Shown here piece after piece: positions 33,025 through 44,121 of a stretch of DNA of 64,000 bases (position 1 is its first letter; each line of letters opens with the position of its first letter). The notes under the pieces are model-generated. The model worked only from the letters and a program-made list of their open reading frames with translations, ran no database searches and was not told the origin of the DNA. Source of the stretch: Cornus controversa (lineage: Eukaryota; Streptophyta; Magnoliopsida; Cornales; Cornaceae); NCBI GenBank assembly GCA_026545225.1, contig CM048845.1:108202533-108266532 (forward strand), given 5' to 3'. The translations under genes and the position numbers were made by a program.

Positions 33025-35193
33025 ATTTAATAGAGAGTCTAGATCAGGGTACTTTTATTCATGCTAGTTATAAGGACCCTTTAGAGGCAAGTCTAACTAA
33101 TTTTGGTTGTAATTTTGATATTGATAATGCTTGTGAAGATGTGAATGTTTCATTGAATTCAGTTCATTTTATCAACACCAAAAAGTGGAAAGCCAAGATG
33201 GAAAGCCTAGGTATAGGTTGAGTTATAAACCTATTTGGTCATCATTGTACATTATTAGTTTTAGGATTTATAGCTCTTGCGTCTTTTTATTTTTAGTTTG
33301 TGTATTTTATTTTCAATTTTTCTTTAACAAAAATAAAAAAATAAAAAAAAATTCATCATGATCCGGTATAGCCGCCCATTCTCTGACTATGTATGTAGTA
33401 CCAATTCTACAATTTGTGATATGATTGATAAAGTTGAAGATTTTCGTTTATTAAATTCTGGTTTCAATACCCAATACTGTCGAGATTGCTTCAACACAGT
33501 ATGACTTTAATAAAGAAAGGCAACCCCTTTACACTCTATACGTTAGGGTGTCTGGATAATCAATATCTTATCACATATACATCTTGACAAATTGGGACCC
33601 ACCAGTTCAGAGAATGGGGAGCAAAGTAGTACCCATTTTTCGAGTGAAGATTAGGTTTCAAAAAAAAAAAAAAAAAACATTTTTGTTTTTCCTTTCTGTT
33701 TCATATTTATCTTCACCCATGTTATTTCACTTGGTCGTTGGAGTGTAGTCGTTATTTTGACAGGATGTAGCATCCAAGTTTGGGGGAGTGACTTCATTAC
33801 CTTCATGCTACTGATTTGCTCTATTTTCTTGTCGCTACTCTCGTTTTCTGGTAATATCGTTCTAACCCTTCTCTATGCTTTGATTGGGTGTACATTGAGG
33901 ACAATGTACAGTTTAAGTTTGGGGGTGACGAGATGCCTTATGTGCTTTATTGCAATGGGGGGAGATTTTTATGAAAATTTTCTTGTTTTTAGGACTTTTT
34001 GGTTACATTATTTTCATAGTTTGTTTTTTATTTTATTTTTTATTTTGTTTTTAGATAGGATGTTTTTACATTATTCAAGAGATTAGTACTTTATGTAGGT
34101 GCTTAACTTGCAATTCTTGAGTATGTTTTAAATTTTTAGAAACTGTGGTTTGAATTAGTAGTTTTAATCATTGTTTGCATTGACATGCCTTGGAGTAATT
34201 GGTTTTAGTTTCCTCACATGCACAGGCACACTAGCAAAATCTTATGGGGTATAAACTTTGGCTTTGAGTTGTTGGGTTACATATACTTGATATTAATTGG
34301 TATCCCTTGAGAATGAGTACCGATGATGTGATTTACATGACTTCAATGAAAAAAAAAGAAAAAAAAAATATGTGATGAATAGAAAATCAATTTGATCCTT
34401 TTCATGAGTAACCGGGCCTCTATGCCTCAGGAAGCACGGAGTGTTCGCGTCAAAAGTGAAAGGGTGAGAAAAGATGAGTATTGGTTGTCTTGATTTGTAG
34501 CCTGATTGATTCGAGTAATTAGGTTCTTCGGGGTGTCTTAACGCCTAGTGCCTTAAAGCCATCTGGTTTGGGAGTCACTGACTGAAAGCTTGTTACATGG
34601 GTCTTTCAGAAAGCTTAATAGATCAAGACATTGCACAACCAATAAAGTAATGAAAAAAAAATGAAAAAAAATATATATATATGAAAAAGTCATGTATTCA
34701 TGTCTGGAAGTATGATTTCAATAAGGGGAGCTAGTGAGTTGAAGGGGTATGTGACTTAATATATTAAGAGCTGAGTTATGCTACATGAGATGATTGCTAG
34801 TTCACTTTTCACGAGGGAGCTAGAATTGGTTATTTTGAGATATATTGAGGTGAATTATGCATGGGGACCATTACTTTGAATTATGGAATTTGAAAATTTG
34901 AAATTATTTTTGAATGCAAGTTTGTAGCTATATATTGTAATCTTCTTTTTTATTAATGTTTAAACAGAAATTTTGAATGTTTGTGGGTAACATTTCTGGA
35001 AACCCTCACGAGACTATAACTCGTCCACTAGGGGGAACCTAGGGGTTCAAAGGCTTGTTGCATATGCTAAATGCAATCGTTTCTCCCACGAAAGAGGAGT
35101 TGGGTAGTTTAGTTTGTGTTTAGTTAGTTTCCTTTGTTTTAATTTTATTTTATTCTATTGCTAAGGGACTAGCAATATATAAGTTTGGGAGTG
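33025..35193 (+). other. Pol-less 3' region of Athila-type element 1
   Basis: No RT, RNase H, integrase or env-like domain. Contains two internal polypurine-like motifs, AAGTTTGGGGGAG (33776-33788) and AAGTTTGGGGGTG (33915-33927), and the true polypurine tract AAGTTTGGGAGTG (35181-35193). From about 33700 on it is strongly similar to 42630-44121 of the second Athila-type element. The hydrophobic 109-codon frame at 33757-34086 overlies these motifs. Confidence 0.75.
33889..33910 (+). other. Conserved hairpin before internal polypurine motif
   Basis: TGTACATTG-AGGA-CAATGTACA: perfect 9 bp arms with a 4 nt loop, 4 bp before AAGTTTGGGGGTG. The same hairpin with 8 bp arms is at 42815-42834 in the second Athila-type element. 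Confidence 0.8.
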
Positions 35194-36571
35194 TGATCGG
35201 CGTTAAATGTTACGCATTCTAGCCTCTTAATTTGCATATTTTATTCTCTTAGTGATAGGTTATATGTGATTTTACTCTGTTTTTGTATTTTATGTCTTTT
35301 TCAGGGACTTAATGATTATTTCAGATAAAACCATGATTTTGGGCTTTTAAAGATGATATTCAAGAAGATTATACGAAGCCTACATCTAATGGGTCCATTC
35401 AACTCCATATTTCAACTCAAATCAGCCCAAGGAAGAGGTTCAAGAGAATTACAACTGCTTAAGAAGGTTACGGGCCTGAAGCCCAATTTTGCATTTAATC
35501 CAGTTTTAATCCCGTTTTGGAAAGTCGACCTAAAGTCTTATTTTCGAGCATCAATTCGACTTAATTCCCGAGTAGGTTGAATGAAATTCGATTCTGGACA
35601 CTTTTGTATTTCAGGTAAATTTCGTGAATCGGACTTCTACTGGGTCAAAACTTGGGCCGAATGTCAGCAGAAAAATACACCTATTTTGGGCTGCGGGAAA
35701 ACCCTAATTTTCTCCTAATTGAATTAGGACTTTATCTCCTAATTGGATTAGGACTTTATGTATTCTATTGGGGTATAAAGAGGTGAATTGGAGGCTGTTT
35801 TGAGGGGGAGAAAAGAAGAGGAGGCCAGGGCAGAGAAGACAGAGACAATCCGGGTTTTATTTATTCATTATGTCTTTTATTATTTTGTTATCTTCTTCTT
35901 CTACTATGTGTAACTAAACTCCTCAACTAGGGTTGAGGAGGAAACCTCCATTAATGAAGTGAAGTTCTTTTGTTCATTAATTGATTCCCATGTGTGTGAT
36001 TTAATTGCTTATGATTTTTGCTTCTTGTGATTAATTATTTTATAATTCTTTCACCATCTATATCATGTATATGTGGTAGTTAGAAAGTATTATAATTAAT
36101 CTAAGCTTGGGTTTGTATTTCTTAAAAGTGATAATCTTTGATCTTGTGTTTTTCATTAAATTGGATACATAGGATGCTTAGAATTTTACAATAGTAAAGC
36201 GAAGGAAAATCTACCTTTTTAATATATTTTTCGTAGTACTTTATTGTTAAATCTTGAGTAAGCAATAGATTGATTTCTTGATTGCTACTCCAAATTTGGG
36301 AATTAATAAATGAATATTAGAAGTTTCATGGATTTAATGGTGGTGGAATCCGAAACCTTAGTTATTTTCTTTATTTGATTTCAATAGTGTTATTTTATTT
36401 TCATGTTAGTTTAATTTCTCCCAAATCAACTAAACTTGTGTTTAAACTAGATTAGTTTTAAATTAATTTGAATTTGTATTAGTTTTTCTTCTCAAAGCAT
36501 TCCCTTGGGTTCGACCTCGTTCTTGTCGAACTATACTTTAATAGATTCGTACACTTGCGAGTTATTTAACA
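35194..36571 (+). repeat. 3' LTR, Athila-type element 1
   Basis: Same length (1378 bp) as the 5' LTR and nearly identical. TATAAAG at 35774-35780. Abuts RLP gene C coding DNA at 36572 with no target duplication. Confidence 0.92.
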
Positions 36572-37247
36572 ATGAAACTAGCTTCAGCAAAGCTCTGAAT
36601 CTGGGTGCTTGAAGGGATCATTCTGGACAAGTTGTATGAAAAATTCAAGTAATTAAGAAATGTCAAATTGGACGTGCTCTGAGGAATTTCACCTGACAAA
36701 TTATTTTTCGAAAGATCAAGGGATTCCAACATTGTCAAGCCCCTGATTTTCTCTGGTATCTTTCTTATCAAGTGATTACAAGACAAGTTCATAAAACGCA
36801 ATGCATGAAGATTTGATAGGGATTGACCCAGACAGGCTATTACTTGAAAGGTCCATGCTCCTAACAAGTTTAAGAATGTCTCTGTACTCTTGAGTCCTTC
36901 CCTTTTGTGACCAGCTAGAGTGTCTCGATGTAGGAGCCATAGTCATACCCATACTGTAAAGCTTCAAAATAATCAGAATCTAAAGTATATATCACAGCCA
37001 TTGCACTAATATTATTCAAATATTTTGGAATAGTTTCCGACACAGTATTGTTGGCAAGATCCAAAACTAGAATAGATGAAAGTTGACATATTTGTGGAGG
37101 AATATTGCCGATACTTCTATTGGATTTCAAATGAAAGGCCATTAGAGTTTTTCTCTCTCCCATCCAACTTGGTATTACTCCTCTAAATTCATTTTCACCT
37201 AAATCAATGAGCCCAATGACATGTCGTTCTTCAATGATGAGGATATC
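36572..37247 (-). pseudogene. RLP gene C, internal LRR remnant
   Basis: Minus-strand RLP sequence corresponding to gene D from about LGLIDLGENEF through the island (YGYDYGSYIETL) to IPSSTQIQSFAEASF. Three overlapping frames (37163-36915, 36967-36776, 36867-36572) show frameshifts near 36920-36950 and 36800-36830. The left end is cut by the Athila LTR at 36571, the right end by the Tat-like LTR at 37248. The N-terminal half, TM helix and tail are missing from the window. Confidence 0.82.
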
Positions 37248-37667
37248 TGTAGAGGCAAAATTATCACTCGGTCCAATGGACTGAACTGGTACAAAAAATG
37301 GACCAGACCTGCGTCAGCTTGAGCTCATGTATCAGCAAGAGGGCCAAAAGGCTGGGTCGATAATCTCAAAGGGCCAAGTTGCCCCATCTTCAGGCTGGAA
37401 AGCCCAAATCAAATGCAGACCTGCAACTCAAAAAGGAATCCAAATTCCTTGAGAGAAAAGTTAGCTATAAATAAGGGAATTCGAGTCCTAAAATGATTTA
37501 AATTTCAACTTGTATAAATATTTATGAAACCATGAATGAAAGGGATCCTCGAATCCACCTCTCGCAATTTCTTTTCTCTTTATCTCTGAAAACTTTGTAT
37601 TCTTAATTTTCGGTGTGTGTATCGAATTGTTTGGCAGTGACTAGTTGAACAATTTTCAGTACCTACA
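37248..37667 (+). repeat. 5' LTR of the decayed Tat-like element
   Basis: TGTAGAGGCAAAATTATC ... CAGTACCTACA, 420 bp, with TATAAATA at 37466-37473. Followed 3 bp later by a typical primer-binding site. Different family from the LTR at 15735. Confidence 0.75.
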
Positions 37668-37670
37668 CTT

Positions 37671-38078
37671 TGGCGTCGTCTGTGGGAAGCGTTCAGTCGT
37701 TTTCCAGAACTCGAAAAACTTGTGATCATAGTGGATACAAGGAGAAATACCTACGATGTGGCGGAGTTGGGTCGACCTCCCAAGAACCAAAGGAGGGCGC
37801 CACCCATACAACCAAAGGATCGAGATCCGCTGGCATGCCCTAGCTTTCAACAGTTAACCCAACAGAATGGCCCTACGTCAACATATCGCAGATCTGTAGG
37901 CAAGGGTGAAACGCGGTGAAATAGCAAGAAACCCCAAGCGACAACAGAACGAAGGGGCAGACTCAAGCAACCATTTGTTAAGCGCCTCACACCACAACCG
38001 GTCGGGTAACAGACAGCATCACCCCGACTGGCTTAATGAGGATCAAATCGACCACAAGCAACCCCTCTATGGAGATTG
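37671..38078 (+). pseudogene. Primer site and N-terminal gag leader of the Tat-like element
   Basis: TGGCGTCGTCTGTGGGAAG is the primer site. A readable stretch from 37722 (RNTYDVAELGRPPKNQRRAP) to about 38070, with a stop near 37920, precedes the nested Athila element. GATTG at 38074-38078 is the target site duplicated by that insertion. Confidence 0.6.
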
Positions 38079-39513
38079 TGATCGGCATTGAATGTTACGC
38101 ATTCTAGCCTCTTAACTTATGTATTTTATTCTCTTAGTGATAAATTATTTTGTGATTTTACTTTGTTTTAGTGTTTTCTGTATTTTCAGGGCCTTAATGA
38201 TTATTTTAGTTAAAACCGTGATTTTGGGCTTTTAAAGATGACATCCAAGATGGTTAGATGAAGCCTACTCCAAAGGGATCCATTCAACTCCATAATTTAA
38301 CTCAAATCAGCCCAAGGAAGAGGTCCAAGAGAATTACAACAGCTTAAGAAGGTTTCGGGCCTGAAGCCCAAATCTGCGCATAATGCAGTCTTAATCCCGT
38401 TTTGGAAAACAGACCAGAAGTCTTATTTCCGAGCTTCAAATCGACATAATTCTCGCGAAAGGTTGAACGAAATTCGATTCTGCACACTTTTGTATTTCAC
38501 GAAAATTCCGTAAATCGGACTTATAGTGGGTAAAAAGTTGGGCCGAAGTCAGCAGAAAAAAACCCACCTGATTAGTGCTGCGGGAAAACCTAATTAATTC
38601 CTAATTGGATTAGGACTTTGATGTATTCTCTTGGCTATTTAAAGTGAAAAATTAGGGCTGTATTGGGGAGGCTTGGCAGCAGCTTTGAAGAGCTTTTGGG
38701 AATAGAGAATCATTGGAGAACAAGGCGTATCATGAGCGGCTAGTTCAGCCACCAGGGTTCTGATGGAGCCCTAACTAAACATCACTGGTTTGATTGTTCT
38801 AATTATTGGGGATTTTTGTATTCATTCATAGATTGTGTAATTTAGAGGATTCTTATTATTGAATTGAGCAATAAAAGTCTTATAAATTCAGTTTCAATGA
38901 TTTCTTATCTTGTCTTAGATACTTGATTGTTGTTATTGAACTCGTCCCTCTTATTTTCTGTGATCATGAGAGTGATTATTACACAATGGTTTTCATTGAA
39001 TATATCATTAAAGCTTTGATGGATTATGCCCAGAGAAGATGAACCATACTGCACCTTAGATTAGAGTAGTTAGGCAGATGGCCCATGCCAATCGAAGATA
39101 GTCCATGACTTAGCCTTAATTATATGTTATCTTCTTGACGGATGGAGGTGAGCTTGTAGCCACCGACACCACTTATGCATGATATGATGCCCCATAGTTA
39201 GTTCAATTGACCATTGATTGTGAAGTTAGTGGTGAAATCAATTACCCTAGACTTATCTTATATTCTCTACACTCCTTAGTTTTTCTTGCTTTTGTTCAAT
39301 TGCTTCACTAGTTAATTTAGTTTTAAAAATCAGAATTTTCTTCTTTTAAATTTAATTAGAATTAATTCCTTATATTCAACACAGTCAGACCACAGTCCCT
39401 GAGGTACGATACCCATTCCTTTCGATAGCCCTATTCTGCAAGGAATTCGTTCTATTGCGAAGTGTGAAAATTTTAATTGATATACTTTTTGAGTCACACT
39501 CACACACGAATCA
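38079..39513 (+). repeat. 5' LTR, Athila-type element 2
   Basis: TGATCGGCATTG ... CACACGAATCA. Likely TATA at 38636-38643 (TATTTAAA). Confidence 0.92.
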
Positions 39514-39518
39514 ATTTT

Positions 39519-39536
39519 TGGCACCGTTGCTGGGGA
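39519..39536 (+). other. Primer-binding site, Athila-type element 2
   Basis: TGGCACCGTTGCTGGGGA, six bases inside the LTR; differs at two positions from the site of element 1 at 29539. Confidence 0.8.
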
Positions 39537-39797
39537 CTGTCTATTTGATTGTTTGGATTTTTAGAATTAGTTCTAATTGAATTTTTAGTTTAGGAATTTT
39601 TTTTATTTTTCTTTTATTTTTTTATTTTTATTTTATTTCTTTTGTTTTCTTTTCAATTACTAATTAGTTTTCTTTTATTTTTTAGTTTAGAAATTTTTTT
39701 TTCTTTCTACTAACCTAATTTATTTATTTATTTTTTTTTTCCTTTCCGGTACATCAATCACCATACCATTGAGCAAGAGGAAGAGATTATTTACATC

Positions 39798-41396
39798 ATG
39801 GATGGTGTGCGTGGTAATACTGAGGACAACAATATTGTGCCTAATGCTGTTGTGGAAAAAGCGAGATTGATCAGAGACTACTATGTCCCAGAGACTTATA
39901 ATTCACCAGCTGATTTTCAATTGCCTGATGTCACTGCACAGAACTATGAGATCAAGCCCAGTATCATTCATATGTTGCCATCCTATTTTGGGTTGACTCA
40001 TGAGGATCCGTACAAGCACTTGGATGAATTTATAGAAGTTTGCTCATTAACGAAAATTCACAACTTCTCAGAAGATGCTTTTCGGATGCGACTCTTTCCA
40101 TTCTCTTTGAAGGAGAAGGCCAAGTATTGGTTCAGATCTCTATCGATGGGTTCTATCACTACATGGACTCAAATGCAAAGTGAGTTCTTGAAGAAATATT
40201 TTTCGATAGGGAGGACTAATCAATTCAGACGTGCTATCACTGGTTTCTCTCAATTTGAGGAGGAACAATTTTTTTAGACATGGGAGAGATTCAAGGACCT
40301 TCTTAGGAAGTGTCCTCATCATCAAGTTCCAATGTGGCAGTTAGTGCAGTGTTTCTATGAAGGGCTAACTAAAGGTAACAGACAGATGGTAGATGCATCA
40401 TGTGGGGGCACTTTTATGTTAAAAAGTGAAGAGGAAGCTTGGACTTTGTTCGAGAATCTCAGTGACAATTCTTTACAACATGTGTCTTCATCTCATTCAA
40501 GCAGACCAACCCATTCAAGGAAGGCAGATGATATTTTTGAGATTGGTTCTGCAGATGCTATGTCTACCATTGTGGATGATGTGTCACAGAGAGTGGTGCA
40601 ACTCATGGCGGCTGGTCAAGTTCCTAATCCATCTCCATACCCTCTTATATTTGAGCCATGTGCTTTTTGCTCGAGTCCTATGCATCATGTCAATAATTGT
40701 CCTTCACTTGGGCAATTTTTCGATCTTCCACAAGAGCAAGGGGTAGCAATTCAGCCCACTTTTCAACCTCAGAACTATGTGCCTTCACAATCATATCAAG
40801 AACAAGTTCCTATGCTACAGAGGTATTCAGCCATTGAGAACAAGATGACAATTGTCCTAGCAAAACTTGAGAAGCTTGACTCTATTGTAGAGGCAGTGCA
40901 AGCCACTGCAGCAACACTTCAATTCACTGCTCAACTAGTTCACTCTCACTCTCAGTCAATTGCCAAACTGGAATCTCAGTTTGGACAACTTGTCAATGTC
41001 GTGAGTAAAAGAGAAGAGGAGAAACTACCAAGCCAACCAGTTGCCAACCCAAGAGGGGTTCATGTCCTCAACAATATTTCTTCTTCAAGTAACCCACACC
41101 ATAAGCAGATTCAAGCCATCACCAGTTTGAGAAGTGAAAAATTAAATGATAAAAAGGTGGGAGAGAAGGAAGAAGAAGAGGAAGTGCTCAAGAGTCCTAA
41201 TGCTAAAATTTCTCATGAGCCTAAGGTGAAGTTGAATACTTTTAATGCCATTCAACGTCCTCAAGATGAGAGTGATTGTTTCTTCATGGATGACTTAAAT
41301 GATTATGTTGAAGAAGTTGATCCGGTTGCTCTATCACATGATGTTGAGAAGTCCATTGAGGGGGTGAATAATTTACTTGATGTAGTGGTCATGTAA
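39798..41396 (+). pseudogene. Gag of Athila-type element 2, one internal stop
   Basis: One frame from ATG 39798 (MDGVRGNTEDNN) to TAA 41394-41396, interrupted by a TAG at 40275-40277. The gag core DAFRMRLFPFSLKEKAKYWF lies before it, TWERFKDLLRKCPHHQV just after. A zinc knuckle CAFCSSPMHHVNNC (CX2CX4HX4C) and a coiled, glutamine-rich C-terminal part follow. The frame continues after 41396 (PPWEKLKHVPSRERDVF) to 41633, but no protease motif appears. Compared with the intact gag at 30727, the stop lies where a charged residue would be expected before TWERF. Confidence 0.85.
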
Positions 41397-41904
41397 AATA
41401 CTCCACCTTGGAGGATTCCGATTGAGCCATTGCCTATTCTTTCTAGCACTCCTTCAATGCCATCATTAGAGTCTCCTCCATGGGAAAAATTGAAACATGT
41501 TCCGTCAAGGGAGAGAGATGTGTTTTTCAAAGCCAATGACACCATTCCAATTTCTTTGGGTTTGGTACAAGGAAGTGAGGATCATATAGGAGGGACAAAG
41601 TTAAATCTCCTCAAGAGATGTGGCATTGGATGAACTTTCAATTGAAGTTGATGACCGTCGCCTACGGACGTTAAATTGTAGGATTTGTATGTATTTCTAT
41701 CCTTTAATTTCTTTAGTTTTCTTTTATTTTTATTTATTTATTTTTATTATTTTTATTTTTAGTTTATGTTTTTCTTTATTTTTCTTCCATTATTAGGTGT
41801 GTTTAATGTGTTTTCTTTGAGTTTTTGATGTATAAGTTGCTTCCGGAGGATGCCAAGAGGTGTACCGAGGTATTTGGACTCAAGACAGGTGAAAAAACGT
41901 GCTC

Positions 41905-42110
41905 TTGGTCGACCTTGGGCGATGGAGACTTCAAAAATACATGTCCCGGTCGACCTTGGGCGATGGAGGCTTCACAGGCATCAACTGGGGGGATCGATCG
42001 CCCAAGCAAGGGGGGATCGATCGCCCCCATTTTTCCCCAAGCTGGGAGACCAACCAGCTGGGCGATCGATCGCCCAGCCCTGGGGGGATCGATCGCCCCA
42101 GCCCCCCACA
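41905..42110. repeat. GATCGATCGCCC palindromic minisatellite
   Basis: Four copies of a GATCGATCGCCC core embedded in G- and C-runs, including the perfect 16 bp palindrome GGGCGATCGATCGCCC (42060-42075), preceded by two copies of GGTCGACCTTGGGCGATGGA. Long shadow frames on both strands here reflect the GC-rich repeat, not genes. Confidence 0.88.
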
Positions 42111-44121
42111 TGCCAATCTGCTTCAATTTTGCTTATTTAAGGCTCCTTTCATGCCTCCTTGCTCCCACTTGGAAAATTTAAGCCTTGGTGCCTCTCCTAC
42201 ATCAATATACACTCCAAAATCTTCTAATTTTATTGCCATAAACCTATTTGATCATTATCATTAATCATCATCATCATCATCCATTCCAATCTATTTTTCT
42301 CCATCCTCATTAAATGATCAATTTTCTCAAGTTTCTTCTTCACAAGGAAGTAGACTTTGTTTGAAAAATTGGTTGAATTTCTTTGAGAGGTTTTGTGCTA
42401 CAAGTTTGGGGGAGAACATTGCACATTAATTGTGGGCTAGTTGGTTGATTTGGGTGCTCCATTCTGGCCTTGACTTAGATGTTCCGACACCACATTTTCC
42501 TTGATTTTTCGGAGGTAACTATCTTTTGTATTTTTATTTTTATTTTTATTTTTTATTTTCTTTTCTTTATTTTATTTTTCATATTATTTTTTTATTCAGT
42601 TTCAAAAAAAAAAAAAAAATTCTTTCATATTTATTTTCACCCATATTATTTCACTTGGTCTTTGGGGTATAGTGATTTGTTTTGACAGGTTGTAACATCC
42701 AAGTTTGGGGGAGTGCTTGCATTACCTTTATGCTATTGGTTTGCTCTATTTTCTGTCCACTTCTCCATGATCCTGGTAATATCGTTCTTACCTTTCTCTA
42801 TGCTTCGATTGGTAGTACATTGAGGACAATGTACAGTTTAAGTTTGGGGGTGAGGCGATGCCTAATTATGTGCTTTATTGCATATGGGGAAAATTTGTGA
42901 AATTCTTCTTGTATTAGGATTTTATTTTATTTTATTTTCTTAGTTTATTTCTTTATTTTCCTTTGTTTTATTTTTAGATAGAATGTTTTGACATTATACA
43001 AGGGATTAATACCTTATGTAGGTGCTTAACTTGCAATTTTTGAGTATGTTTTAAATTCTTGAAAACTATGGTTTAAATTAAGTGGTTTTAATCATGGTTT
43101 GCAATAACATATTTTGAAGTGATTAATTGTAGTTTCCTTACATGCACAAACACACTAGCATAGTCTTGTGGGGGTATAAACTTTGGTTTTGAGTTATTGA
43201 GTTACATATGCTTGATATTAATTAGTATCTCTTGAGAATGAGTACCGATGATGTGTTTTACTTGACTTCAATGAAAAAAGAAAAAAAAAAGAAAAGAAAA
43301 AAGTGATGAATAAGCAAATCAATTTGATCATTTTCATGAGTAACCGGGCCTCTATGCCTCAGGAAGCACGGAGTGTTCGCGTCAAAAGTGAAAGGGTGAG
43401 AAAAGATGAGCATTGGTTGTCTTGATTTGTAGCCTGACTGATTCGAGTAATTAGGTCTTCGGGGTATCTTAAAGCCTAGTGCCCTAAAGCCATCTGGTTT
43501 GGGAGCCACTGACTGAAAGCTTGCTACATGGATCTTTCAGAAAGCTTAATAGATCAAGACATTGCACAACCAATAAAGCAATGAAAAAAAGGAATGATAA
43601 GAAAAAAAAAATGAAAAAGTCATGTAATCATGTTGGGAAGTATGATTTCAATAAGGGGAGCTAGTGAGTTGAAGGGGTATGTGCCTTAATATATTCAGAG
43701 CTTGGTTATGCCACATGAGAGGAATGCTAGTTCATTTTACACGAGGGAGCTAGAGTTGATTATTTTGAGATATGTTGATGTGAATTATGTGTGGGGACCA
43801 TTAATTTGAATTATGGAATTTGAAAATTTGAAATTATTCTTGAATGCAAGTTTGTAACTATGTATTGTAATCTTCTTCTTAAATTAATGTTGAAACAGAA
43901 TTTTGAATGTTTGTGGGTAACATTTCTGGAAACCCTCACGAGACTATACTCGTCCACTAGGGGGAACCTAGGGGTTCAAAGGCTTGTTGCATATGCTAAA
44001 TGCAATCGTTTCTCCCACGAAAGTGGAGTTGGGTAGTTTAGTTAGTATTTGTTAGTTTCTTTTGTTTTAGTTTTGTTTTATTCTATTGCTAAGGGACTAG
44101 CAATATGTAAGTTTGGGGGTG
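42111..44121 (+). other. Pol-less 3' region of Athila-type element 2
   Basis: No coding frame supported. Internal polypurine-like motifs AAGTTTGGGGGAG at 42402-42414 and 42701-42713, and AAGTTTGGGGGTG at 42840-42852; true polypurine tract at 44109-44121. T-rich runs near 42525-42620. Confidence 0.7.
42815..42834 (+). other. Conserved hairpin, Athila-type element 2
   Basis: GTACATTG-AGGA-CAATGTAC, 8 bp arms, same loop and same distance to the following AAGTTTGGGGGTG motif as at 33889-33910. Confidence 0.78.

Larger units (their letters stand above)
28138..36571 (+). mobile_element. Athila-type Ty3/gypsy element lacking pol (nonautonomous)
   Basis: Two 1378 bp LTRs (28138-29515, 35194-36571), primer-binding site at 29539, a gag-protease gene 30727-33024, then about 2.1 kb with no RT, RNase H or integrase, then the polypurine tract AAGTTTGGGAGTG (35181-35193). 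The LTRs differ at only a handful of positions (about seven seen by eye), so insertion was recent. Flanks differ: GTCCA on the left (Tat LTR) and ATGAA on the right (RLP gene C), with no target duplication. That is expected if two copies recombined and deleted the DNA between them. Confidence 0.88.

Noticed and set aside
33757-34086. 109-codon hydrophobic frame in Athila element 1, with a shorter relative at 42682-42900, considered as an env-like gene
   Set aside because: It overlies the polypurine-like motifs and hairpin, which explain the DNA conservation; the two frames diverge in the C-terminal half and no signal peptide plus ectodomain plan is visible.
41803-42264. Several overlapping frames of 60-120 codons on both strands
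   Set aside because: They arise from a GC-rich palindromic repeat array that lacks stop codons in many frames.
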